Under the pieces are notes generated by a model that had not been told where the DNA came from, made no database searches, and saw nothing but the letters and a program-made list of their open reading frames with translations. 64,000 nt of DNA, taken from positions 62,001 through 126,000 of the forward strand of contig NZ_NSKE01000004.1 of assembly GCF_002287075.1 (NCBI RefSeq), in the 5' to 3' direction. The position numbers and the translations under genes were made by a program. Positions 35,939-45,200 of this stretch are shown here, piece after piece. Within the stretch, counting starts at the first letter, position 1, and each line of letters starts with the position of its first letter. Origin of the DNA: Fodinibius salipaludis. Its GTDB lineage: Bacteria; Bacteroidota; Rhodothermia; Balneolales; Balneolaceae.

Positions 35939-37753
35939 ATGAAGTTTAAAACAATCAGACAACTACTTACTACTTTTCTTCTCGTTGCCCTTACCTTTTT
36001 TCCTGCTCTTTTACAGGCTCAATCATTTGGAAATCCGGGCGGTTCGGGCGGCACAATTGATAAAGTTTCAGTTGAGGTGATTCCCGGCCAAGAAACCGTC
36101 ACGGCGGGATCAGAAGTAGCGTTTGCCATCGCCATGGATATCGACGACGGATGGCACTTGAATGCACACAATCCCCCGCTCGATTACCTGATAGGCGTAG
36201 AGCTGAAGATGGAAAGCAGTGACCGGGCTATTGTTTCAGAGATTCAGTACCCCAAACCACTGCAGAAGAAATTCAACTTTGCAGAAGAAATTCTGGATGT
36301 CTATGAAGGAACATCGCATGTACTTTTAAAAGCAAAAAGCAGTAGTAATCTGGAGAAGGGTACTTATTCGCTTAAAGGTGAATTTACGATCCAGGCCTGC
36401 AGCGACGAGGTTTGTCTGCCTCCAAACGATGTTGAACTCGAATTTCCGTTTACCGTAGGTGAAGAGAACATTCCGGCCAACACCGATCTTTTTAGTGATC
36501 TCGAGTCTAACCAAGGGGCGGTTTCGCAAGGTAGTGCTAATGAAATTGCTTCGATGTTTAGTGAGCAAGGAGCCATTTGGGCTTTTTTAAGTATTTTCTT
36601 GATCGGACTTGCACTTAATTTAACTCCTTGTGTGTACCCCATGATGTCGGTAACTATTTCCCTTTTTGGCGGTACATCAGATAAGAAAACTACCTCAACA
36701 GCCCGTACATTTTCTCGCGCATTGGTCTATGTACTTGGTATCGTTTCGATGTATAGCGTGCTGGGAGTGATAGCTGCCTATACCGGCGATCTTTTCGGTA
36801 GTTGGATGCAGAGTCCCTGGGTTCTCGGAGGTATCGGCGTTCTCATCCTGCTGCTTTCGCTCAGCATGTTTGGTCTTTATGAGCTGCAACCTCCGGCCTG
36901 GATGATGCAAAAGCTCGGTAAAACGCAGCAAACTACCGGCTATATCGGTCACTTTTTATCTGGTTTACTGGTAGGTGTTTTTGCCGCGCCGTGTATTGGC
37001 CCGCCCGTTATTGCGCTGCTTGCTTTTGTCGGCGCTCAGGGCAGTCCTGTATTTGGATTTTTTGTTTTCTTCGTGATGGCGCTCGGACTCGGAATTCCAT
37101 ACCTCTTCCTCGGTACTTTCAGCGGATATCTCAACAAAATGCCTAAATCCGGGGTATGGATGGTCTGGGTCAAAAAGCTGTTTGGCGTTGTGTTGGTGGG
37201 TGTAGCCCTCTTTTACTTAGCCCTGGCATTTTTCCCACAGTATACCATGTACTCGGTATTGGCAACGCTATTTGCCGGTGGTATTTACCTTGGATTCCTG
37301 GAACGCTCTGCCAACGACAAGAAATTTTTCCGGTGGTTCAAATATGCTACCGGTATTGCTGCACTCATCGGCGCCTTCCTTCTATTCCAAAACCTGCAAA
37401 AGGAAGGTATTAAGTGGCAAGAATATGATGCAGATTTAATTGAGGAAACAGACAAACCGGTCATCCTCGACTTTTATGCCGACTGGTGCATCCCCTGCAT
37501 TGAGCTGGAGCGACAGACTTATGTAGATGAGGAAGTCATTGCAAGCACTGAGGACTTCCTTCGGATGAAGGTTGATCTTACACGCTACGATTCTGAACGG
37601 GCGGAAAAACTTAGAAAACAGTATGATATCGCCGGAGTACCGACTGTGATGTTTTTAGATTCGGAAGGAAATGAAATCCGCGAGGCGCGCGTAGTCGGCT
37701 TTCTTGGACCGGAGGACTTCCTCAAAAAAGTTGAAACGGCCAAACAACAGTAG
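35939..37753 (+). CDS. DsbD-like protein-disulfide reductase, 604 aa
   Basis: DsbD-type proteins carry electrons from cytoplasmic thioredoxin through the membrane to outside thiol proteins. After a signal peptide (1-28) comes an N-terminal DsbD-alpha-like domain (about 35-185) with the cysteine pair QACSDEVCLPP. The CcdA-like membrane core (about 210-475) has the paired cysteines in LTPCVYPM and APCIGPPV. The C-terminal thioredoxin domain (about 490-604) has the active site FYADWCIPCIE and the cis-proline GVPTVMF. All three redox pairs are present, giving a full relay. It is flanked by TlpA-family genes on the same strand that are its likely clients. Confidence 0.94.
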   Translation: MKFKTIRQLLTTFLLVALTFFPALLQAQSFGNPGGSGGTIDKVSVEVIPGQETVTAGSEVAFAIAMDIDDGWHLNAHNPPLDYLIGVELKMESSDRAIVSEIQYPKPLQKKFNFAEEILDVYEGTSHVLLKAKSSSNLEKGTYSLKGEFTIQACSDEVCLPPNDVELEFPFTVGEENIPANTDLFSDLESNQGAVSQGSANEIASMFSEQGAIWAFLSIFLIGLALNLTPCVYPMMSVTISLFGGTSDKKTTSTARTFSRALVYVLGIVSMYSVLGVIAAYTGDLFGSWMQSPWVLGGIGVLILLLSLSMFGLYELQPPAWMMQKLGKTQQTTGYIGHFLSGLLVGVFAAPCIGPPVIALLAFVGAQGSPVFGFFVFFVMALGLGIPYLFLGTFSGYLNKMPKSGVWMVWVKKLFGVVLVGVALFYLALAFFPQYTMYSVLATLFAGGIYLGFLERSANDKKFFRWFKYATGIAALIGAFLLFQNLQKEGIKWQEYDADLIEETDKPVILDFYADWCIPCIELERQTYVDEEVIASTEDFLRMKVDLTRYDSERAEKLRKQYDIAGVPTVMFLDSEGNEIREARVVGFLGPEDFLKKVETAKQQ

Positions 37754-37801
37754 ACTACGTTAACTTAGCCTCATTCCGAAACAATATTAACATAATCAGT
37801 T

Positions 37802-38416
37802 ATGAGTAATAAAAAGAAACAAAACAGCTGGAAACGAAGCCTCATCGAGTGGGGGGTTATAGTCGCAGTTGGAGCTACTTTATATGCAACCGGCCTGCAT
37901 ACCGAGGTGCTTGGCACTATGCAACGGGCCATGCTCTGGACCGGCTTTTTTGATGCCGATACATCCGAAATTGCTACCACTGACGGCCCCATGCTATCGG
38001 ATTCAGACTACCAATTTGCCATGCAAACCACCGATGGAGAAACTATTTCGCTGAGTGAGTTTCGTGGGGATGTGGTATTCGTAAATGTATGGGCTTCGTG
38101 GTGCCCACCGTGTGTGGCCGAAATGCCGACAATTGAAACCCTTTACGAGAATGTAAACAGCCACGAAAACATAAATTTTATTTTACTTTCCATGGATGAA
38201 AACTCTCAAAAAGCAGTCGATTTCATGGAGGGAAAAGACTTTCCAATGCCTTATTATTTTCCGGCTTCGGGGCTACCCGCTGAGTTTCGAAGTGAGTATT
38301 TGCCGACCACGTACATACTCTCAAAGGAAGGGAAAGTCACCTATAAAAAAGAAGGTATTGCCGATTACAGCTCGGCAAATTTTGCGCGATGGATGATAGA
38401 ATTAGCTGATAAATAA
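37802..38416 (+). CDS. Membrane-anchored TlpA family thiol-disulfide protein, 204 aa
   Basis: The N-terminus is a basic stretch and one signal anchor (about residues 17-35), leaving a TlpA-like thioredoxin domain (about 65-200) outside the cytoplasmic membrane. The active site is VWASWCPPCVAE and the cis-proline segment LPTTYILS. It is last of the redox operon, 48 bases after the DsbD-like gene. Having two TlpA proteins, one lipid-anchored and one membrane-anchored, suggests separate clients, such as cytochrome c and the copper chaperones. Confidence 0.92.
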   Translation: MSNKKKQNSWKRSLIEWGVIVAVGATLYATGLHTEVLGTMQRAMLWTGFFDADTSEIATTDGPMLSDSDYQFAMQTTDGETISLSEFRGDVVFVNVWASWCPPCVAEMPTIETLYENVNSHENINFILLSMDENSQKAVDFMEGKDFPMPYYFPASGLPAEFRSEYLPTTYILSKEGKVTYKKEGIADYSSANFARWMIELADK

Positions 38417-38459
38417 ATCATCAGATGGAGAAAATTTCTTGGAAAGCACCCCATCCTGA

Positions 38460-38918
38460 TTAGAACCAGCGACGAACCTCTGATTTATACCTGTGAAACT
38501 CGTCATCAAACTTTTCTTCCATCACCCTTTCCTCGGGAATAATCTGGAAGCGATTCATATATCCCACAAACAGTGGAATCATAATGAACACCAATATATT
38601 ACCAAGATAAAATCCATATCCGATCAAAATCATCAATAGCCCCAAATACATGGGATTTCGCGAGATACTATAAATACCATTTGTAACAAGATTACTTGCT
38701 TTCTTTGGTTTATGGGGATCAATGGAGGTTGACGCTTTGTAAAATGCAACCAGCCCCAACAGACCAATCCCACCTCCAATCCCTAAAAAGATAAAACTAA
38801 CCCATAGCAGGGGATCAAAAATCACCCGGCTAAAATCAAGGTTATTGCCAATCCACCACATGACCGCGGCAATAATCAGGGTCACAACAGCCGGTGGTAT
38901 TTTGAGCGCTAATTTCAT
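38460..38918 (-). CDS. ICMT/PEMT-like membrane methyltransferase, 152 aa
   Basis: This is an integral membrane protein with four helices and the C-terminal pattern of the isoprenylcysteine carboxyl methyltransferase/phospholipid methyltransferase superfamily: GIYSISRNPMYLG, then IIPEERVMEEKFDDEFHRYKSEVRRWF. These enzymes methylate small lipid or protein substrates using SAM at the membrane; the bacterial substrates are mostly unknown. Length is normal for the family. It converges on the redox operon and diverges from the methyltransferase at 39048. Confidence 0.9.
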   Translation of the reverse strand: MKLALKIPPAVVTLIIAAVMWWIGNNLDFSRVIFDPLLWVSFIFLGIGGGIGLLGLVAFYKASTSIDPHKPKKASNLVTNGIYSISRNPMYLGLLMILIGYGFYLGNILVFIMIPLFVGYMNRFQIIPEERVMEEKFDDEFHRYKSEVRRWF

Positions 38919-39047
38919 AAGCTTATCTATACTTTAAGTGAGCCGTTAGTAATGCAAAATAGAATAATATTTAGACCTATGCTGTTCAATTATTAAGATA
39001 AGAGTAAATACTAAACACGTATTTTCAACCTCACAATACCAGTAACC

Positions 39048-39668
39048 ATGCGGACTGCACAAGAGGCCAAACAATTCTGGGACGATCGTTATTCAAGCGG
39101 CAATTATATTTACGGCACGCAACCAAATCGCTTTTTTAAGGACAAAATTGACGAGCTTGAACCCGGTTGGCTTCTATTACCGGCCGAGGGAGAAGGCCGA
39201 AATGCTATTTATGCAGTGCGAGAAGGATGGAAAGTTGACGCCTTTGATATCAGTGAAAAGGGTCGTAAGAAAGCGTTGGAATTGGCAAAACGTAATCATG
39301 TTACAGTTAATTACTATCTAAGTAATTTTGAAGATTTTGACATTACCAATAAGCAATATGATGCCGTAGCCCTGATCTATACCCACTTGCACAAATCTAA
39401 ACGGCGTGAAACTCATCGTAAACTCATTACAGGATTAAAACCGGGCGGGCATCTAATACTGGAAGCTTTTTCAAAAGAGCAACTCGGCAACGATTCTGGC
39501 GGACCGCAAGATATAGATATGCTTTATAACTTAGACGAGTTGCTTGAAGATTTTGATAATCTTCAAATAAAACATGCCGGCTCCATAGAAATTGAACTTA
39601 AAGAGGGCAACCATCACGAAGGGACAGCCAACGTTATTCGAATTTTGGCTATGAAGTCCAAAGGATAA
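39048..39668 (+). CDS. Class I SAM-dependent methyltransferase (TehB-like), 206 aa
   Basis: This cytoplasmic methyltransferase has the opening WDDRYSSGNYIYGTQPN and SAM-binding motif I LLPAEGEGRNAIYA, followed by VDAFDISEKG and the later motif GGHLILEAFS. The pattern fits TehB/thiopurine-methyltransferase-like proteins that may methylate tellurite, selenium or other small molecules; the substrate here is unknown. The start at 39048 gives the expected N-terminus. A hairpin follows between it and the convergent rhodanese gene. Confidence 0.88.
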   Translation: MRTAQEAKQFWDDRYSSGNYIYGTQPNRFFKDKIDELEPGWLLLPAEGEGRNAIYAVREGWKVDAFDISEKGRKKALELAKRNHVTVNYYLSNFEDFDITNKQYDAVALIYTHLHKSKRRETHRKLITGLKPGGHLILEAFSKEQLGNDSGGPQDIDMLYNLDELLEDFDNLQIKHAGSIEIELKEGNHHEGTANVIRILAMKSKG

Positions 39669-39690
39669 TTAGAACAGTAGCAACGAAATA

Positions 39691-39719
39691 TCGTGACTGC
39701 GCAAAGCATAGTCACGAGA
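39691..39719. repeat. Hairpin with REP-like ACGAGAT tail between convergent genes
   Basis: TCGTGACT (39691-39698) and AGTCACGA (39710-39717) pair perfectly around an 11-base loop, and the right side ends ACGAGAT, the same tail as the RAYT repeats, though the central core differs. It can end both convergent transcripts. It is either a second subfamily of the REP elements or a chance similarity. Confidence 0.5.
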
Positions 39720-39752
39720 TAAATTCAGGTACAAGTTCCCGGACTTAACATT

Positions 39753-40148
39753 CTATTTACTGCTCTCTATCCCCGCATTTACCAAATCCTGAAACCCACC
39801 GATATTATAGACATTCTTGAAGCCGTTTTCCTTCATCAACTCAACAGCCTGACCACTGCGATTACCCGTTCGGCAGTACAGGTAGTAAGTTTTTTCTTTA
39901 TTTAGTGAATCCAGGGAAGCCTCAAAATCTCCATTCAATAAATCCAAATGGTCATCAACCATTGCTAAATGTCCCTGATTATATTCCTCCTGAGTACGTA
40001 CATCAATAACTACACCCGGAGTCTCATCAACTTTTTCCTGAAATTGCTCCGCACTTATTCGCGTATTGTCAGCTTCGGTTTGTGCGCAAGCCTGTCCTAC
40101 AAAAAGCGTCATTACTGCTACCAATCCAAGGATAAATAAACGTTTCAT
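39753..40148 (-). CDS. Secreted rhodanese-like sulfurtransferase, 131 aa
   Basis: Rhodaneses move sulfane sulfur through a cysteine persulfide. A signal peptide (MKRLFILGLVAVMTLFVG, cleavage near QACAQ) directs this single-domain protein out of the cytoplasm; the C in this segment makes a lipoprotein possible. The active loop is YLYCRTGNRSG (catalytic Cys about 95), with an intact CxxGxR pattern. It is last gene of the RND/sulfur operon and is a paralogue of the neighbour at 40176, both ending NVYN(I/V)GG...L(V/I)NAG. Confidence 0.93.
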   Translation of the reverse strand: MKRLFILGLVAVMTLFVGQACAQTEADNTRISAEQFQEKVDETPGVVIDVRTQEEYNQGHLAMVDDHLDLLNGDFEASLDSLNKEKTYYLYCRTGNRSGQAVELMKENGFKNVYNIGGFQDLVNAGIESSK

Positions 40149-40175
40149 TATAATATTCCTTTATTTTAAAATTTG

Positions 40176-40568
40176 TTATTCCTTTTCAAATCCGGCATTT
40201 ATAAGACTCTCTAACCCACCTACATTATACACATTTTCAAAGCCTTTTCGTTTCATAACCTGTGATGCACGTCCGCTGCGCGCTCCCGTCCTACAATACA
40301 AAAAATAGTTTTTATCTTTATCTAACTTTTTGATCTTCTGTTCAAAATCAGAGGAAGATATATCGAAGTTATAGTCCGTTTGCTCTAGATGAGCGCTATT
40401 AAATTCATTCTTTGTTCGCACGTCAATAATAACGCCCGGCCCTTCTTGCAACAGTTCTTTGAATTTCTGTGGGGGGATCATGTTTTTAACGTTTCTAAGT
40501 TTATTGAGATAAAAAAGAGCTACTGCAACAGCAATTAGTATTATTATTGTTAATGTATCCATCGTCAC
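40176..40568 (-). CDS. Membrane-anchored rhodanese-like sulfurtransferase, 130 aa
   Basis: The N-terminus is one membrane segment (residues 4-21, DTLTIIILIAVAVALFYL), then a single rhodanese domain with active loop FLYCRTGARSG (catalytic Cys about 93). The topology of the domain relative to the membrane is not certain. It follows the TauE/SafE gene by 16 bases and precedes the secreted rhodanese by 27 bases. A DUF2892 (YgaP-like membrane) gene is nearby; in E. coli YgaP the rhodanese and this membrane domain are fused, so these parts may interact. Confidence 0.93.
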   Translation of the reverse strand: MTMDTLTIIILIAVAVALFYLNKLRNVKNMIPPQKFKELLQEGPGVIIDVRTKNEFNSAHLEQTDYNFDISSSDFEQKIKKLDKDKNYFLYCRTGARSGRASQVMKRKGFENVYNVGGLESLINAGFEKE

Positions 40569-40584
40569 GATTTTCAGTTCGATA

Positions 40585-41343
40585 TTAAATATTCATATAA
40601 ATGATATAGACACCCATCACAATAAGAAATATTGCAAACCCCTTTTTGAGCTTTGCGTTCGAAATCTTATCACTCACTTTATTTCCGATTAAACTGCCGG
40701 CAGCCCCGATTAAACTAAAGATAATAACAAGCTCCCAGTTTACAGAGAGGCCCAACTCTTGCAATACCTCTAAGTATTTATAAAAACCACTAAAACTTTT
40801 AAGTGCGATAATAAATAAACTTGTTCCCACCGCTAACCCCATGGGCAGACCACTAAGGAGCACCAACGCCGGGACAATTAAAAATCCACCACCTACACCT
40901 ACCAGTCCTGTTAATATTCCAACGAACAGACCCTCAATCGCTATTTTCCACCAGGCGTGGTTAATTTCATGCTCCCCATCAAGCATCAAGTGCGTTTTAT
41001 CCCGAAACATCATGACAGCTGCCACCAACATTACTGCGGCAAAAAGTAGTAACTGAAAAGTAGCCGAAACATATCCCGCAGAAATGGCCCCTAAATAGGT
41101 TCCTGCCATACCGGGTAATCCAAACAATACTACACTACGCCAGTGGACCTGCTTCTTAAGGGCGCATGGAATAAAACCGGCTAAGCTAATAGCTCCGACT
41201 ATTCCCAGCGATTCAGCTATCGCTACCTTTTCCTGTTCACCGGCAAGGTAGATTAATACAGGTACGGTAAGTATAGATCCGCCGGATCCAAGCAAACCTA
41301 ATGATAATCCAACCAGTAAAGCCCCAATCCATGCTAAAATCAT
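40585..41343 (-). CDS. TauE/SafE-family sulfur-anion or sulfite exporter, 252 aa (longer form possible)
   Basis: TauE/SafE proteins are eight-helix membrane transporters for sulfite, sulfoacetate and similar sulfur compounds. Family repeats are visible: SLGLLGSGGSILTVPVLIYL near the N-terminus and GVGGGFLIVPALVLLSGLP in the second half. I prefer the ATG at 41343 because it gives the usual start (MILAWIGALLVG). An ATG at 41433 would add 30 residues, but that stretch is largely a perfect hairpin at 41367-41395. It lies between DUF2892 and rhodanese genes, so sulfite or thiosulfate traffic is the most probable role. Confidence 0.9.
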   Translation of the reverse strand: MILAWIGALLVGLSLGLLGSGGSILTVPVLIYLAGEQEKVAIAESLGIVGAISLAGFIPCALKKQVHWRSVVLFGLPGMAGTYLGAISAGYVSATFQLLLFAAVMLVAAVMMFRDKTHLMLDGEHEINHAWWKIAIEGLFVGILTGLVGVGGGFLIVPALVLLSGLPMGLAVGTSLFIIALKSFSGFYKYLEVLQELGLSVNWELVIIFSLIGAAGSLIGNKVSDKISNAKLKKGFAIFLIVMGVYIIYMNI

Positions 41344-41366
41344 AACGGGTAAATATACAATAAATT

Positions 41367-41395
41367 CGGATGGTCGGCTATCAACCGACCATCCG
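41367..41395 (-). promoter_or_regulatory. Perfect 11-base hairpin before the TauE/SafE gene
   Basis: CGGATGGTCGG (41367-41377) and CCGACCATCCG (41385-41395) pair perfectly around a seven-base loop, 24 bases upstream of the preferred TauE start. No T-run follows in the transcribed direction, so it may be an mRNA-processing or translation control hairpin, or an operator, inside the operon. Confidence 0.5.
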
Positions 41396-41527
41396 CAGGT
41401 TAGGGGATCTATCAAAAGCAGAAGTGCTAACATTATGGTTAATCTCCTGCTTGTTCATGGCAAATTCTTCTTCTTATAGCACTGAATCTGCTTCTGTTAC
41501 AGCCCCTTACCCAAATCGTTTTATGTG

Positions 41528-41785
41528 TTAGTTTTTGGCTTTAGCACCACTTTGAGAATTATCTTCCACACCGATACCCAGCTTGGCAAAAATCTGTTCT
41601 GCCAGGCACCACCTTGTAAAAGATGACTGAAATAAATTGAGTCCGACAAACAGCGTTAACAGAAACCAGTAGGGACTCACGAAATACCCCAACGCTAAAC
41701 TTACGGTTACAATGGTACCGGCCAGCATACGTATGGCACGCTCCATGGGCCGCATTGTTGAACAACTTGCGTTTTGATCACTCAT
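41528..41785 (-). CDS. DUF2892 (YgaP-like membrane domain) protein, 85 aa
   Basis: A small membrane protein with two helices (about residues 20-37 and 39-57) and the typical DUF2892 opening ERAIRMLAGTIV and FTRWCLAEQIFAKLG, including a conserved Cys. In YgaP this domain anchors a rhodanese. A second DUF2892 protein lies at 49506 beyond the regulator. It sits between the PII-like gene (36 bases) and the TauE gene. The likely role is support of membrane sulfur transfer. Confidence 0.88.
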   Translation of the reverse strand: MSDQNASCSTMRPMERAIRMLAGTIVTVSLALGYFVSPYWFLLTLFVGLNLFQSSFTRWCLAEQIFAKLGIGVEDNSQSGAKAKN

Positions 41786-41821
41786 AATATTGCTTTGTTG
41801 ATTATTGATATTAATTCTTTG

Positions 41822-42133
41822 TTATGCTGATTCTTCAACACTTAATGAATATGCATGCAGCGGATTCTGTTTCTCAGCTCCTGTTTCTTTATTATAGATT
41901 TTCACTTCCTCCATAACTCGCTTGACACATTCTTCGTCTTGTATTGAAAAGAACAATGTGGAATATACTCCGTGATCATCCTTTGCAAACCAGTTCGAGA
42001 TATCCGGCTGATACTCTTCGGTTCTAAAACCATGCACATTGGTTTCGCTGTAAATAGGAACTTTCTGCCGTGCTAAAATTTTGCGAACGTCATCGGTGTA
42101 CTCTTCGATACTTAGTATGATTAGTAACTTCAT
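41822..42133 (-). CDS. PII-like small protein next to the RND pump, 103 aa
   Basis: The sequence suggests a beta-alpha-beta-beta-alpha-beta ferredoxin-like fold: MKLLIILSIEEY, helix TDDVRKILARQKVP, strand YSETNVHGFR, strand YSTLFFSIQD, helix ECVKRVMEEVKIYN, strand HAYSLSVEE. That is the pattern of PII-like trimeric regulators, some of which are encoded next to RND or metal transporters. Family placement is tentative; no T-loop motif or ATP-binding site can be named. It lies 76 bases after the RND gene and 36 bases before DUF2892 in the same operon and may regulate the pump. Confidence 0.6.
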   Translation of the reverse strand: MKLLIILSIEEYTDDVRKILARQKVPIYSETNVHGFRTEEYQPDISNWFAKDDHGVYSTLFFSIQDEECVKRVMEEVKIYNKETGAEKQNPLHAYSLSVEESA

Positions 42134-42209
42134 AATATGATGTTTTTAATTATTGATAATCACGACCGGGCTCACTATTCCAAACCCCGGCCGTGATACC
42201 TGCTTAACC

Positions 42210-45200
42210 TTACGTTTGCTCTCCTTTGAGCTTCTTTACTTTATTTTCAACCATAAAGTAGATCAGCGGTATCATTACCAGCGTTAATGCTGTAGATGCT
42301 ACCGCACCGCCCATCAGCGAGATTGCCAGTCCCTGGAATATCGGATCAAACAGTATTACTACTGCACCAATAACCACGGTACCTGCCGTCAATAAAATAG
42401 GCATACTTCGCACGGCCCCGGCCTCAATGACCGCCTGCTTAAGCGGTTCCCCGTCGTCAAGCCGTATGTTGATAAAGTCGATAAGTAAAACGGAGTTTCG
42501 CACCATAATACCGGCCAGGGCAATCATTCCGATCATGGATGTGGCCGTAAAGAAGGCACCCAGCACCCAATGACCCACGAGAATACCAATCAACGAAAGC
42601 GGAATCGCAATCATCATAATGATGGGCACTTTGAAATCCTGGAACCACCCGATGATCAGCATATAGATAATCACCAGCACCACGGCAAAGGCAATTCCAA
42701 GATCTCGGAACACCTCGTAGGTAATTTGCCATTCACCATCCCATTTAAGGGTATAATCGTCTGTCATAAACGGCTGACCTGCAAATATCTGTGAGAGGTT
42801 ATAACCTTTGGACATTTCAATATTATCGATCTCATCACCCGTATCGAGCAAGGCATAGACCGGACTTTCAATTTCTCCGGCTACCTCAGCCAGTACATAG
42901 GTTACACGCCGCTGATTTTTGCGGTGAATACTCGATTCAAGGGTATCCTCAGTCACGGTTACCAAATCAGCAACAGGGATCATCGCTCCTGATGCCGATT
43001 TCATGTGCAATTGCTTGAGCTTTTCGATATCAGAACGATCAGCCTTTGGTAACTTCACCGTGATGGGTACATCGTTCAATTCTTTTTCACTGTAAAGGCG
43101 TGATACATCCTTACCACTCAGTGCCATAGTTACAGTTTGTACCACTTGCTTGGATGAAATACCCGACATCATCGCCTTTTCGGTATTCACATCCAGCTTG
43201 TACTTTGTCTGGGGAGCTTCAACCATCCAATCAACATCGACGATCCCTGCCGTTTTCTCGAAAATGTCCTTCACTTTATGACCGACCCGCTTACGCTCAT
43301 CGGTATCGGGACCGTAAACCTCAGCCACAATCGTAGACTGTACTGGAGGTCCGGGCGGTACCTCAACAACTTTGACGTTGGCGTCATATTTTTCGCCCAC
43401 CTTTTGAACCATGGGACGCAACCGTTTGGCAATAGCATGACTTTGATCGCTCCGCTCCCCTTTATCAATCAAGTTCAGCTGGATATCTGCCACGTTGGGA
43501 CCTTTTCGCAAGTCATAGTGCCTTACAAGACCGTTAAAGTTGATCGGGGCATTATCACCGGCATAGATTTGGTAGTCCTTAATCTCAGGCACATCTTTCA
43601 GGCTCAACCCCACTTCTCGTGCTACGGCATTAGTCCGCTCCAGCGTAGTGCCTTCCGGCATATCAATGATAAGCTGTACCTCATTCTTATTATCAAACGG
43701 TAACATTTTTACCTCTACCATTCGAAAGACGAACAACAACATAGAAGCAAGCAGCAGAACTGTTACTCCACCGATAAACAACCAGCGTTTTGAGATACTT
43801 TCAAGCAGCGGATTCATTGTACGCTCATACCATTTGTAAATGAACGTTTCTTTAAGGTCATACTCTTTGTCCTCTCCATTTTCATCCTTTTCTGTATTAC
43901 CGTGCGGCAGTAAAATGTAGGCCAACCACGGAGTAATAACGAGAGCAACAATCAGCGAGAAAATCATCGCCAACGAAGCGCCTATCGGCATAGGACTCAT
44001 GTAAGGTCCCATCAATCCCGATACAAAAGCCATCGGCAATACCGCTGAAATTACGGTAAACGTGGCCAGAATTGTCGGGTTTCCAACCTCACTAATCGAG
44101 GCGATGGCCGCCTGCTTAAGCGGGAGTTTCTTCATCTTAAAGTGCCTGTGCATGTTCTCGGCAATAATAATCGAGTCGTCAACCACAATACCCGTCACAA
44201 AAACCAGTGCAAAGAGCGTAATCCGGTTCAGGGTATATCCTAACATGTAGTACAGAAACAGAGTAAGCGCAAAAGTCACCGGTACCGAAAGAAATACAAC
44301 CAATCCGCCACGCCAACCGAGGGCCAAAGCCACAACAAACGTCACGGCCAAAATAGCAACCAGCAAGTGCTCAAGGAGTGAAATTACCTTGGCTGATGCG
44401 GTCTCTCCATAATTTCGAGTAGTCGTAACATTTATATCGGCCGGAATTAAACTGCCATCAAGCTTATCTACTTTTCGTTGGATCTGTTCGGCAATCGCCA
44501 TTGCATCGGCGCCCGAACGCTTGGCTACCGAAATAGTGACCGCGGGATACGATTCACCCGCATTTAGACCGGACTGTTGAGCTTTTTGATGGCCAACCCC
44601 GTACGATGCATATTCCGAGGGTTCCTCCGGCCCGTCACGGATCTCAGCAATGCTGTGTAAATAAATAGGATCTCCATTCTGCACATCTACAACAACGTTC
44701 CGTACATCTTCGGCGGATTTAAAAAAGTCTCCGGTATCCACCAAGTACTCAGTATCGTTACTGCTGAATGATCCGGACGAAAGTTCTTGATTGGCCGCCT
44801 GTATTTGCCCGACCACCTGCATTGGATCAATGCCGTAAGAGGACATTTTATTCTTGTCCAGATTTACTGAAACCTGTCGGGCACGCCCGCCGTGGATATC
44901 GGTCTGCGCCACATCCTCGACCTGCTTAATCTCCAAGGCCATCTCATCGGCCACGCGACGCAAATCAAAATCACTGTATTTATCACTCCATAACGTCAAC
45001 GTCATGATCGGGACGTCATCGATGGAGCGGGTTTTCACCATGGGTTGGGTCGCCCCCTCGGGAAACCGATCCATGTTCTTCATGATCTCATTATAGAGCC
45101 GAACCAAACTGCGCTCTACATCTTCGCCAACATAGAAGCGGGCAGAAACCATCGCCTGGTCGGGCATAGAAGTAGAATAGACATATTCGACCCCTTCAAT

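Noticed and set aside
43278-43703. 141-codon frame opposite the RND pump gene
   Set aside because: It is antisense inside a strongly conserved gene with normal codon pattern on the other strand.
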